Positions 7,684 through 15,600 of a stretch of DNA of 15,750 nt are shown here, piece after piece (position 1 is the stretch's first letter; every line of letters starts with the position of its first letter). A program made the translations under genes and the position numbers. This DNA comes from Bacteroidota bacterium (GTDB lineage Bacteria > Bacteroidota > Bacteroidia > Flavobacteriales > Flavobacteriaceae). The notes under the pieces are model-generated. The model worked only from the letters and a program-made list of their open reading frames with translations. It ran no database searches and was not told the DNA's origin. The stretch is taken from NCBI GenBank assembly GCA_009936675.1, contig JAACDY010000194.1:1-15750 (forward strand), written 5' to 3'.

Positions 7684-7691
7684 TGAATCTC

Positions 7692-7722
7692 TTGGTGTAA
7701 TTTAATGATTCACTTACTTTTG
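7692..7722 (+). promoter_or_regulatory. Bacteroidota-type promoter for the rpsF-rpsR-rplI operon
   Basis: TTG (7692-7694) is followed after 20 bp by TACTTTTG (7715-7722), matching the -33 and -7 elements of the Bacteroidota housekeeping sigma factor. A start near 7728 would leave only about 15 nt before the rpsF ATG. That is too short for the bS6:bS18-binding leader RNA known upstream of rpsF in many other bacteria. Confidence 0.7.
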
Positions 7723-7743
7723 CACTTCCTAAAATAAATTTAT

Positions 7744-8088
7744 ATGAGTCATTATGAAACTGTCTTCATTCTAAATCCCGTTCTGTCTGAAACTCAGATA
7801 GAGGAGGCAGTAAAAAAGTATGAAACACTTTTGGAGTCACAAAAGTGTAAAATTGTCCACAAAGAAAACTGGGGACTAAAGAAACTCGCATTTACCATTC
7901 AAAACAAAAACAGTGGTTTTTATCATTTGTTACAGTTCGAGGGTGAGGGTGAGGCCATCAACGATTTAGAAGTTGAATTTCGCAGAGACGAGAGAGTGAT
8001 GCGTTTTTTGACGGTCAAACTTGATATCCATGCCCAAGAGTGGGCAGAGAAAAGGAGAAAAAAAATTCAATCCAAAGTTAAAGTTTAA
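7744..8088 (+). CDS. rpsF: 30S ribosomal protein bS6
   Basis: bS6 binds bS18 and the central-domain helices of 16S rRNA on the 30S platform. The 114-residue protein shows the family fold: the first strand MSHYETVFILNP, a helix ETQIEEAVKKYETLL, the KIVHKENWGLKKLAFTI strand pair, a YHLLQFEGEGEAINDLE region and RRDERVMRFLTVKLD. Its C-terminus is a basic tail (EKRRKKIQSKVKV). It is the first gene of rpsF-rpsR-rplI, with only 5 bp to rpsR; no ssb gene is inserted between them, unlike in many Firmicutes. In Flavobacterium johnsoniae ribosomes, bS6, bS18 and bS21 together cover the anti-Shine-Dalgarno end of 16S rRNA, which fits the scarcity of Shine-Dalgarno sites in this window. Confidence 0.98.
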   Translation: MSHYETVFILNPVLSETQIEEAVKKYETLLESQKCKIVHKENWGLKKLAFTIQNKNSGFYHLLQFEGEGEAINDLEVEFRRDERVMRFLTVKLDIHAQEWAEKRRKKIQSKVKV

Positions 8089-8093
8089 GTAAG

Positions 8094-8390
8094 ATGTCAA
8101 AAATTGATGAACAATCCAGTGGTAAAAAAGAAGGGGAAATTCGGTATTTAACCCCCCTTAATATTGATACCAACACCAAGAAAAAATATTGTAGATTCAA
8201 AAGATCAGGGATCAAGTATATTGATTACAAAGACCCCGATTTCCTTTTGAAATTCGTAAACGAACAAGGTAAAATTTTACCCAGACGTCTAACGGGTACT
8301 TCTCTTAAATATCAAAGAAAAGTTTCTGTAGCCGTAAAAAGAGCACGCCATCTGGCACTAATGCCTTATGTAGGTGACCTTCTCAAATAA
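8094..8390 (+). CDS. rpsR: 30S ribosomal protein bS18
   Basis: bS18 forms a heterodimer with bS6 on the 30S platform. The 98-residue protein has a hydrophilic Bacteroidota-type N-terminal extension of about 30 residues (SSGKKEGEIRYLTPLNIDT), then the core: KKYCRFKRSGIKYIDYKD, FVNEQGKILPRRLTGTS, LKYQRKVSVAVKRARHLAL and the terminal MPYVGDLLK. The RRLTGTSLKYQRK segment is the conserved rRNA-binding helix region. Only one cysteine of the zinc-ribbon-like positions found in some bS18 copies is present, so this is a zinc-independent form. It lies 5 bp after rpsF and 12 bp before rplI, clearly in one operon. Confidence 0.98.
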   Translation: MSKIDEQSSGKKEGEIRYLTPLNIDTNTKKKYCRFKRSGIKYIDYKDPDFLLKFVNEQGKILPRRLTGTSLKYQRKVSVAVKRARHLALMPYVGDLLK

Positions 8391-8402
8391 AATTTTAAAG
8401 TC

Positions 8403-8855
8403 ATGCAAATAATATTAAATGAAAACGTAGAAAATCTTGGCTTTAAAGACGATTTGGTAAAAGTCAAGAACGGATACGGGAGAAATTATCTAATTCCCCA
8501 AGGTAAGGCTGTATTGGCCACCACTTCTGCCAAAAAAGTATTGGCTGAAAACCTGAAGCAAAAAGCTTTTAAAGAGAAAAAGATTATTGACGATGCTAAG
8601 GCATTAGGAGAAAAGCTTATGGCTCTAGTGGTCAAGATTCCATCCAAAGTAGGGAGTGGAGACAAACTTTTTGGATCCGTTTCTGCCGCAGATTTAGTCA
8701 GATCTTTTGTAGCTCAGGGACATGAAATTGAAAAAAATGCCATTGCCGTTCCCGGTAAAACCATTAAACGTTTGGGAAGTTATGAGGCAAAAATCAGACT
8801 TCATAGAGAAGTTTCTATTCAGTTTCCTTTCGAGATCATTCCGGAAAAAAAATAA
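8403..8855 (+). CDS. rplI: 50S ribosomal protein bL9
   Basis: bL9 binds near the base of the L1 stalk through its N-terminal domain; its long helix projects a second RNA-binding domain away from the ribosome, and loss of it affects frame maintenance. The 150-residue length is typical. The N-terminal domain is seen as MQIILNENVENLGFKDDLV followed by KNGYGRNYLIPQGKA (the bL9 signature, about 24-38). A lysine/alanine-rich central helix (about 44-78) follows, then the C-terminal domain with GSGDKLFGSVSAADLV and IKRLGSYEAKIRLHREV. It closes the rpsF-rpsR-rplI operon and is followed within 20 bp by an intrinsic terminator. Confidence 0.98.
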   Translation: MQIILNENVENLGFKDDLVKVKNGYGRNYLIPQGKAVLATTSAKKVLAENLKQKAFKEKKIIDDAKALGEKLMALVVKIPSKVGSGDKLFGSVSAADLVRSFVAQGHEIEKNAIAVPGKTIKRLGSYEAKIRLHREVSIQFPFEIIPEKK

Positions 8856-8874
8856 TTTTACAATAATTTCCATA

Positions 8875-8899
8875 CCCCACCTTGAGTGGGGTTTTTTTT
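8875..8899 (+). terminator. Rho-independent terminator after rplI
   Basis: A perfect 6-bp GC-rich stem CCCCAC/GTGGGG (8875-8880 with 8886-8891), extendable by an A-T pair, has a 5-nt loop CTTGA and is followed by eight T residues (8892-8899). It lies 20 bp after the rplI stop and is the clearest terminator in the window. The next ORF starts only 11 bp later. Confidence 0.93.
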
Positions 8900-8910
8900 G
8901 ATTTGATTTC

Positions 8911-9384
8911 ATGAAATACACCCGTTTGTCCAAGGAACAATTTGAAAGCCTTAATGAAGAGTTTGCCGTATTTCTTGCGGCCCAATCCATCGATAAAATC
9001 CAGTGGGATCAAATAAAATCCCAAAATCCATCTCTTACCGAAGATTTATTGGATCTATTTAGTGATATGGTATGGGATCAATCACTAGACAAAATTATTT
9101 ATTTAGAAAACAGAAGTGATCACCATTTGTTTTTATTCAAATGCGAAGATTCTCGGATTGATTTGATTTTGATAAAGTTGGAAGAGGACTGTCCATCACT
9201 GATGCAAAAAGATTACAAGCAGTGGTTGGTTGGGCATTTATCCGATCCACGAGTAACTATTTTTGAGTCCAGCAGATCTTTTCCGGAGGATTTTAAGGAC
9301 GAAAAATTTAAATTAATGAACAAGGGGGCTACCATCTCAGAGGGAGAAACCTTCGAGGACTTAAAAAGTTTTCTTTCAAAATAA
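8911..9384 (+). CDS. DUF6495-like conserved hypothetical protein
   Basis: A 157-residue cytoplasmic protein with no signal peptide or membrane segment. The N-terminal part is helical (LSKEQFESLNEEFAVFLAAQ, then DKIQWDQIKSQNP and LLDLFSDMVWDQ), followed by a beta-rich half (KIIYLENRSDHHLFLFKCED, then RIDLILIKL). It ends in a region around KLMNKGATISEGETFEDLK. The sequence pattern matches, from memory, a Bacteroidota family of unknown function (DUF6495) commonly found beside translation genes in Flavobacteriia; this needs a profile search to confirm. It lies between the rplI terminator and hisS (37 bp before it), on the same strand. No promoter of good quality is visible in the 11 bp after the terminator, so it may depend on read-through or on a promoter overlapping the terminator. 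No catalytic motif is apparent. Confidence 0.8.
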   Translation: MKYTRLSKEQFESLNEEFAVFLAAQSIDKIQWDQIKSQNPSLTEDLLDLFSDMVWDQSLDKIIYLENRSDHHLFLFKCEDSRIDLILIKLEEDCPSLMQKDYKQWLVGHLSDPRVTIFESSRSFPEDFKDEKFKLMNKGATISEGETFEDLKSFLSK

Positions 9385-9421
9385 TTAGAATTGTTTGATC
9401 TTTGCTTGATACCCATCGTAT

Positions 9422-10804
9422 ATGTCAACCGTAAAACCATCCATACCAAAAGGAACTCGCGATTTTTCTCCCGCAGTTTTGTCAAGAAGGAATTATTTAA
9501 AATCCCAGTTGACGGCAGCCTTTGAAAATTTCGGATTCCAACCCATAGAAACACCCTCCTTCGAGCGTTCTGAAACCTTATTGGGTAAATACGGCGAGGA
9601 GGGAGATCGATTGATTTTCAAAATATTAAACTCCGGAGACAAGGTGAAAAATGCTGATTTGGAGGCTTTGCAAAATGGAGAATTGTCCAAATTCTCTAAT
9701 TCCCTGTCCCAAAAAGCCCTCCGTTACGATCTCACCGTTCCTTTCGCCCGCTATGTGGCTCAATATCAAAACGATATTGTGTTTCCTTTTAGACGTTATC
9801 AAATCCAAACGGTGTGGCGTGCCGACCGTCCTCAGCACGGCAGATTTCAAGAATTTTTACAATGCGACGCTGATGTGGTGGGTGAACGTTCGCTTTGGCA
9901 AGAGGTGGAAGGTGTATTGCTCTACGATCGTGTGTTTTCTAGGCTTAAACTCAAAGGGGTTCAGGTGCACCTCAATCACCGTAAAATTCTTGCTGGTATC
10001 GCCCAATGTATAGGGGCTGAGTCTCAATTGATTAATTTTACGGTGGCTTTGGACAAGCTGAGTAAAATTGGAAAAGATGGCGTCATCAAAGAACTCCAAT
10101 CCAAAGGATTTTCACTCGATAGCATTGAGCGTTTGCAAGTTTTCCTTTCCCTAGAAGGTGACTTTGAAACCCAAATATCGGCGGTGGCAAATGCTTTGGA
10201 AGGAATTGAAATTGCACAAGAAGGCATTGAGGAATTGAAATTTATATACGACCAATTGAAGCGACAATCTCTTCATTCCGTATCTCTCAAATTTGACGTA
10301 ACCCTAGCCAGAGGATTGAATTACTATACCGGACTAATATTGGAAGTGATTCCCCCCGAGGGCGTTAAGATGGGTTCCATAGGCGGTGGAGGGCGCTATG
10401 ACAAACTCACGGATTTGTTTGGCCTAAAAAACACCAGTGGTTTTGGTATTTCGTTTGGGTTTGATCGAATTTATTTGGTTTTGGAGGAATTGAATTTATT
10501 TCCCGCTACACTCGAGCACAAGACCCAACTCATGTTTTTGAATTTTGGCGACGACTCGGCCAGTTTTTGCTTTGACCAGATGACAAAACTCAGAGATCAA
10601 GAATTTCCCTGTGAACTGTATCCTAAGCCTGCAAAATTAAAAAAGCAGTTGAATTATGCCAATCAACGTTCCATTCCCCATGTGGTAATTATGGGTTCTG
10701 AAGAAATGCAAAAAGAAGTTTTTGTATTAAAGAATATGGTCACTGGTAGCCAGACAGAGCATCCTATTGCTCAAATGCAAAAAATAATAGAGGAATTGAA
10801 TTAG
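9422..10804 (+). CDS. hisS: Histidyl-tRNA synthetase HisRS
   Basis: HisRS, a class II aminoacyl-tRNA synthetase, charges tRNA-His using ATP and histidine. The 460-residue protein begins with the family marker IPKGTRDFSP (about 8-17). Motif 1 lies around FGFQPIETPSFERSETL (37-53). Motif 2 is YQIQTVWRADRPQHGRFQEF (126-145), followed by QCDADVVG. The histidine-specific motifs are LARGLNYYTG (about 295-304; many bacteria have GLDYYTG) and GSIGGGGRYDKL (about 319-330). Motif 3 is GFGISFGFDRI. The anticodon-binding domain occupies about residues 365-460, with ELYPKPAKLKKQLNYAN and PHVVIMGSEE. The start at ATG 9422 keeps the complete N-terminus. A GATCTTTG sequence at 9397-9404 resembles a -7 element at one mismatch, without a clear -33. 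The stop codon overlaps by 4 bp the end of the convergent sterol desaturase-family gene. Confidence 0.98.
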   Translation: MSTVKPSIPKGTRDFSPAVLSRRNYLKSQLTAAFENFGFQPIETPSFERSETLLGKYGEEGDRLIFKILNSGDKVKNADLEALQNGELSKFSNSLSQKALRYDLTVPFARYVAQYQNDIVFPFRRYQIQTVWRADRPQHGRFQEFLQCDADVVGERSLWQEVEGVLLYDRVFSRLKLKGVQVHLNHRKILAGIAQCIGAESQLINFTVALDKLSKIGKDGVIKELQSKGFSLDSIERLQVFLSLEGDFETQISAVANALEGIEIAQEGIEELKFIYDQLKRQSLHSVSLKFDVTLARGLNYYTGLILEVIPPEGVKMGSIGGGGRYDKLTDLFGLKNTSGFGISFGFDRIYLVLEELNLFPATLEHKTQLMFLNFGDDSASFCFDQMTKLRDQEFPCELYPKPAKLKKQLNYANQRSIPHVVIMGSEEMQKEVFVLKNMVTGSQTEHPIAQMQKIIEELN

Positions 10805-11637
10805 TCAAGCTGCTCCAATGTGGGCCTTTGATACTTCTCAAAAGGTTGTTTTAAAAGGCTTCCTATTTGAGTGTTTTTTTCCGCATCGGGAAAAACATCT
10901 ACACCATAAATAATTTTTTCTCGTTCAAAATAGCTGAAAGTCCCCAATAGCCTATCCCAAATGGAAAAGATATTTCCAAAGTTAGTGTAGGTATAGGGCA
11001 ATCGATAGTGGTGATGAACTTTGTGCATGTCGGGAGAAACCAAAAAATAACTGATCCATCGGTCAATCTTTTTGGGCAAACTGATGTTAGCATGGCTAAA
11101 CTGGGTAGCTACCACAGAAATGGCTTGATAAAGCATGATAATACCGATTGAAGTTCCCAAAATAAAAACACCCAATAGGGTAAAGAAAAACCTTACAACG
11201 CTTTCTAGAGGATGATGTCTGTTTGCGGTTGTTGTATCGACATTGGGATCACTGTGGTGAACCAGATGAATCAACCACAAGGGTTTGATTCGATGTTCGG
11301 TGAAGTGGGGGAGATATGCACCGATAAAATCCAACAGCAAAACCCCCAAAATGACCTCTCCCCAAAGGGGTAAACTTGGAATCCATTGTAGTAATCCAAA
11401 ATTGTTATTTACCGTCCAATCAGAGGTGCTTAAAAGTAAAAACGCCATTGAAAAGTTTATGAGAATGGTGGTAAGGGTAAAAAAGAAATTAGGAAGGGCG
11501 TGGCGCCACTTTTTGTAGTTAAATTGAACCAATGGGATTATTCCCTCTAAAAACCAAAAAAAACTAATTCCTCCTACAATGAGCAGGCTGCGGTGAAGGG
11601 CGGGAATGTTTTCAAAATAATTGACAATCTCTTCCAT
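10801..11637 (-). CDS. Sterol desaturase / fatty acid hydroxylase family membrane protein
   Basis: A 278-residue integral membrane di-iron enzyme of the fatty acid hydroxylase superfamily (the family of sterol desaturases, carotenoid hydroxylases and alkylglycerol monooxygenase). Hydrophobic segments lie near residues 18-38, 50-71, 93-110 and 150-180. The histidine clusters that bind the two irons are present: H111-x3-H115, H124-x2-H127-H128, N-R-H-H at 139-142, H182, and H205-x2-H208-H209-H210. These are followed by the conserved NFGNIFSIWDRLLGTF (219-234). All expected ligands are there, so it should be an active oxygenase, but the substrate (lipid, carotenoid, hopanoid or other) cannot be read from the sequence. 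It is a single gene, convergent with hisS (4-bp stop overlap). A near-match to a -7 element (TAGCTTTA, 11664 to 11657) lies upstream without a clear -33. Confidence 0.92.
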   Translation of the reverse strand: MEEIVNYFENIPALHRSLLIVGGISFFWFLEGIIPLVQFNYKKWRHALPNFFFTLTTILINFSMAFLLLSTSDWTVNNNFGLLQWIPSLPLWGEVILGVLLLDFIGAYLPHFTEHRIKPLWLIHLVHHSDPNVDTTTANRHHPLESVVRFFFTLLGVFILGTSIGIIMLYQAISVVATQFSHANISLPKKIDRWISYFLVSPDMHKVHHHYRLPYTYTNFGNIFSIWDRLLGTFSYFEREKIIYGVDVFPDAEKNTQIGSLLKQPFEKYQRPTLEQLD

Positions 11638-11726
11638 TTAATTCTCTTTCTACCGATAAAGCTAATTATTTTTTTAAAATAGAAGAAAGATGTTTTATAA
11701 CATATTTAGATATATTACACAGAGTA

Positions 11727-12635
11727 TTATTCTTCGTCGACACTCTCCTCGGGTTCGACTTTCTTGGGAGCTTCACCTAGATTAAAACGAATGGCAAGTT
11801 CATGGCCGTTGAGGTTGAGTCTCGATAGGTTTTCATCTCTAAAGGTATCATAGGCATAACCAATAGAAATGCTTTCCCCCAAATTAACAGAAGCAAGAAA
11901 CGAAAAAACAGAGCCAGATTTAAAAGAAATGCCTACATCAAATTTGTTGAGGTAAGAAACCCAACTGCCGAAATCTATTGAATTGGGCAGACCTTTGCCT
12001 TTTCTGAAAATTATGTTGGGTTTGATTGCAAAATCTTCATTGATTTTGAACTGCGTTCCACCAGCAAAGTAGATGTGGATTCGATCTCTGGATTGAATCT
12101 GAATATCTTCATCTCTTTTTGAGTTGAACAATCTGGGCATTGAGCCAGACAACCAAATTAGATTCATCTTAAATAAAAAACCTACACCCATATTGGGGTT
12201 AAATCTACTAAGTGTTTTCTGAGCTGGATCGGGAATATTGGTATAGCCTTCAAGAGGAGTCGGATCTGCACTGTATGAATTTCCACCGCCTTTGATTCCC
12301 AAAAACAATGCGCTTTCATCGCTTAGGGTGAGTTTGTATGAAAAATCGATGGTTAACATTGTTTGATTTTCAATAAAAATCTTGTCGGAGATGATGGAAA
12401 TTCCAAGTCCCACGTTTTTGCTTGTCGCCATTGAATATGAAAATCCTGTAGTTTTTGGACTATCATCAATGGTATTCCACTGATTTCTTGAGGTCAAAGA
12501 AAAAACATGACTTCCCTCGGAACCTGCATAAGCAGGGTTGATCAAATTCATATTGAAGGTATATAGCGAGAGATAGCCATCTTGCTGACATAAGACAGCT
12601 AGAGGAAATAAGAAAAACAGTAAACGTAAAATCAT
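11727..12635 (-). CDS. PorP/SprF family type IX secretion system membrane protein
   Basis: A 302-residue outer-membrane beta-barrel of the PorP/SprF family. It has a signal peptide (MILRLLFFLFPLAVLCQQ; the Cys is not in a good lipobox). The family N-terminal motif follows, YTFNMNLINPAYAGSEG (about 25-41), then SRNQWNTIDDSPKTTGFSYS and a run of alternating amphipathic strands (FSYKLTL, ALFLGIKGGG, MGVGFLFKM, FSFLASVNLGESISIGYAYD). The barrel appears to end at GHELAIRFNLG and is followed by an acidic tail (EPEESVDEE). In Flavobacterium johnsoniae, SprF is needed for surface display of SprB, a T9SS cargo with a type B C-terminal domain, and related pairs are common. Here the gene starts 3 bp after the stop of a giant type B cargo gene, so the two almost certainly share a transcript and this protein is inferred to be its dedicated partner. 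Confidence 0.93.
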   Translation of the reverse strand: MILRLLFFLFPLAVLCQQDGYLSLYTFNMNLINPAYAGSEGSHVFSLTSRNQWNTIDDSPKTTGFSYSMATSKNVGLGISIISDKIFIENQTMLTIDFSYKLTLSDESALFLGIKGGGNSYSADPTPLEGYTNIPDPAQKTLSRFNPNMGVGFLFKMNLIWLSGSMPRLFNSKRDEDIQIQSRDRIHIYFAGGTQFKINEDFAIKPNIIFRKGKGLPNSIDFGSWVSYLNKFDVGISFKSGSVFSFLASVNLGESISIGYAYDTFRDENLSRLNLNGHELAIRFNLGEAPKKVEPEESVDEE

Positions 12636-12638
12636 TTA

Positions 12639-15600
12639 TTATCTAGCTAAATAAACAATGCCTTGATAATCAGGATTACCACTCCTATTAAAATCGATTA
12701 AGTAATAATAACTTCCCTCCGGTAGGTCTTCATTATTAAATTGTCCTGACCAATTGTTTTGATAATTTACTTCGTTAAAGATCAATTGACCCGATCGGTT
12801 GTAAATCCATACTTCATTGTCAGGATAACGCAAAAATGAGTCATCTGCCCATTGATCGTTTATACCATCACCATTGGGTGAGAAAAAGTCTGTTATTTTT
12901 AATCCAATAGATGCATAGTCTGTACACAGACTCAGTGAATTATAGGGATCAACACCACAACTGACTTCGTCAATATTTGCAAATCCATCACCATCGGAGT
13001 CGTTGTATGGATTACAGTTTTCATCATCCAATTCATCCACCACACCGTCTTCATCACAATCTGTAGTCAAGGAATCATAGGCATCAAATAGACCGTCACC
13101 GTCTGCATCATCGTCTGACGGATTTCCATTAAAATTGTGATCTTCATCAATGGTTTGCTTACCATCACCATCATCGTCCGTATCCAGATAATTGGGTTTT
13201 CCATCTTTGTCCAAATCAATCAATCTGGAAGGGAAATCCTCTGCCTCTAGGTCTATCTCCAAGCGTGTTAGGATTCCATCACCATCATCGTCTGAATCCA
13301 AGTAATCCGGTATTCCATCGAAGTCAGAATCTCGATAATCTCTATCGTCACCCAATTCAAGGGATGTTGGAATACCATCATTGTCATCGTCATAGTCAAT
13401 ATAGTCATAGATACCATCTAGGTCTGAATCTAAGGAGTCATCGGGATTTCCGTCAAAATTTGCATCCGTTCCTTCAAGTATGGTTAGAATACCATCACCA
13501 TCATCATCATTGTCGATATAATCGGGGTAGCCATCACCATCAGTGTCTAGGGCATCATCGGCGCTTCGATCTCCGTTGGGATCTGGGTTTTCATATTTGG
13601 TTAAGAGTCCATCGTTTTCATCATCTGGATCGAGGGAATCTACGATTCCATCACCATCAAAATCATCGGATCTGATTCTTCTTCCGTTTGAACTACGAGC
13701 TCCGAATACACTCGTTTTCATGGCTTCAAACTGGCTGTCAATTCCATCACCATCATCGTCCTCATCAATGGAGTTGACAAATCCATCTCCATCGGTATCG
13801 GATTGAACGAGGTCAGGATCTACCTCATCTAGGGGGGTTTGGGTGGTTTTGAGGATGGCTACATCCAAAGAGGTTGTGTCCGATATGACTAAATTTACAG
13901 GAGTATCGGGAATGGGCACAAATAGGTCTCCTATTTCCGTGTTGATATAACTAAGAACAACTTCATAAATTCCATCCTTGTTGTGATCTTTAGGATTGTC
14001 TAAATCTGGGGGATCTATAAAAGCCAGTACACCTTCTGATTCATCTTCATATTCTTCTTGATTTTCAGTTGCATCTCCATCTTGATTTTGATCTTCATCT
14101 TCATCTTGATTTCCATTACCGAAACCATCACCAAAATCATCGTCATCGTCTCGACTTTTGTTTACAATGATTCGTTGTGAGAAATCCTCATAATTTTGCT
14201 TTGCCCCTGGCTCTCCATATTTGACCGTAAACAAGTGAGCATCCGCTCCTCCTGAGACTTGCTTTCTGATTTTCCATTTCCCTACTCCTCTAAAGGGATT
14301 GGGTGATCCACGTCGATCTTGAGTAGTATCGGTATTGGTGGCTGTAACTGGAAAAGAAACATCAACAGGTTGAAGAATGGCGATGAATTGTAATTCTGTA
14401 AAATCATTGACTCCATCATTATCGTCGTCAACATCTGCATTGTTTCCAACACCATCGTCATCGATATCGTTTACTTCTGATCCATCTGTAGGAAAATTAT
14501 CAATTAAGTCAATTACTCCATCATCGTCATCATCCGTATCGGTATTGTTTCCGATTCCATCATAATCGGTATCGGTATCTTCATCTGGATTGAGTGGGAA
14601 ATCATCATCACCGTCTAGGGTTTGATCCCCATCGGAATCTTTTCTTAGTGGGTCAGTGTTGAGCCTTATTTCTTCGCCGTCTCTAAGTCCATCTTCATCG
14701 GTATCTGGATTTAAAGGATTTGTAGCGTATTTAGATTCTGTAACATCTGAAAGTCCATCGTTGTCGTCGTCTAAATCATCATCATTTCCTAAACCATCTC
14801 CATCAGTGTCTATATTCTCGTATGGGTCTAATGGGAAAGCATCCTCTCCATCTCTAATACCATCTCCGTCAGAGTCATTGCTGTTTAGGTTGGTTGACAT
14901 GGAGAGTTCTAGCCCGTCATTCAGTCCATCTCCATCGGAATCTGGACTGTTTGGATTGGATTTTAATTCAATTTCCTTTCCATCCAAGATACCATCTCCA
15001 TCCGAATCTGGGTTGAAGGGGTCTGTATTTTGTATGAGTTCCTGAGTATCCTTCAGTCCGTCATTATCATCATCTTCATCTTCGTCATCCTTTATGCCAT
15101 CTCCATCATTGTCATCACTTCCTTCAGCATCAAGTGGTAATTGATCTTCCCCATCAATAGTACCGTCTCCATCGGTATCCTCATTGAGGGGATCGGTTTC
15201 GATTTCAACTTCTTCTCCATCACTAAGACCATCCTCATCTGAATCCAATTTTAGGGGATCGGTTCCTAATTCCTCCTCAGTAAAATCGCTCAACCCATCC
15301 TCGTCAGTATCGGCTTTTTTGGGGTCTGTGCCCTTTTCGGTTTCTACCTCGTCTTCAATTCCATCCCCATCATCGTCTGTATCTGTATTGTCTCCGGAAC
15401 CGTCAAGATCGGTATCTACCGTTTCGTTTGAGTCTAGGGGAAGGTCGTCTTCCCCATCCATAACGCCGTCATCATCTGTATCGACATCTCGTGGGTTAGA
15501 ACCTTGATCCAACTCTTCTCCATCGGTGACTCCGTCCCCGTCGGTATCGGGATTTTCGGGATTGGTTCGAATCTCTTTTTCTTTTTGATCAGAAACACCA

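Noticed and set aside
11689..11702. Small inverted repeat TGTTTTATAACA after the sprF-like gene as a terminator
   Set aside because: The stem is only 4 bp of mostly AT pairs and there is no clean T run on the minus strand; it is too weak to call.
13265..15507. Several plus-strand open frames rich in His or Ser opposite the giant gene (13265-13675, 14377-14565, 14656-15045, 15184-15507)
   Set aside because: They are antisense mirrors of repeated GAT/GAC Asp codons, giving runs of His or Ser and Pro with no domain. The minus-strand frame explains the region fully.
12639..15512. Start of the giant gene at 15512
   Set aside because: That codon is an internal TTG (Leu) in a DGEEL motif; the frame and the repeats continue unbroken to the window edge.
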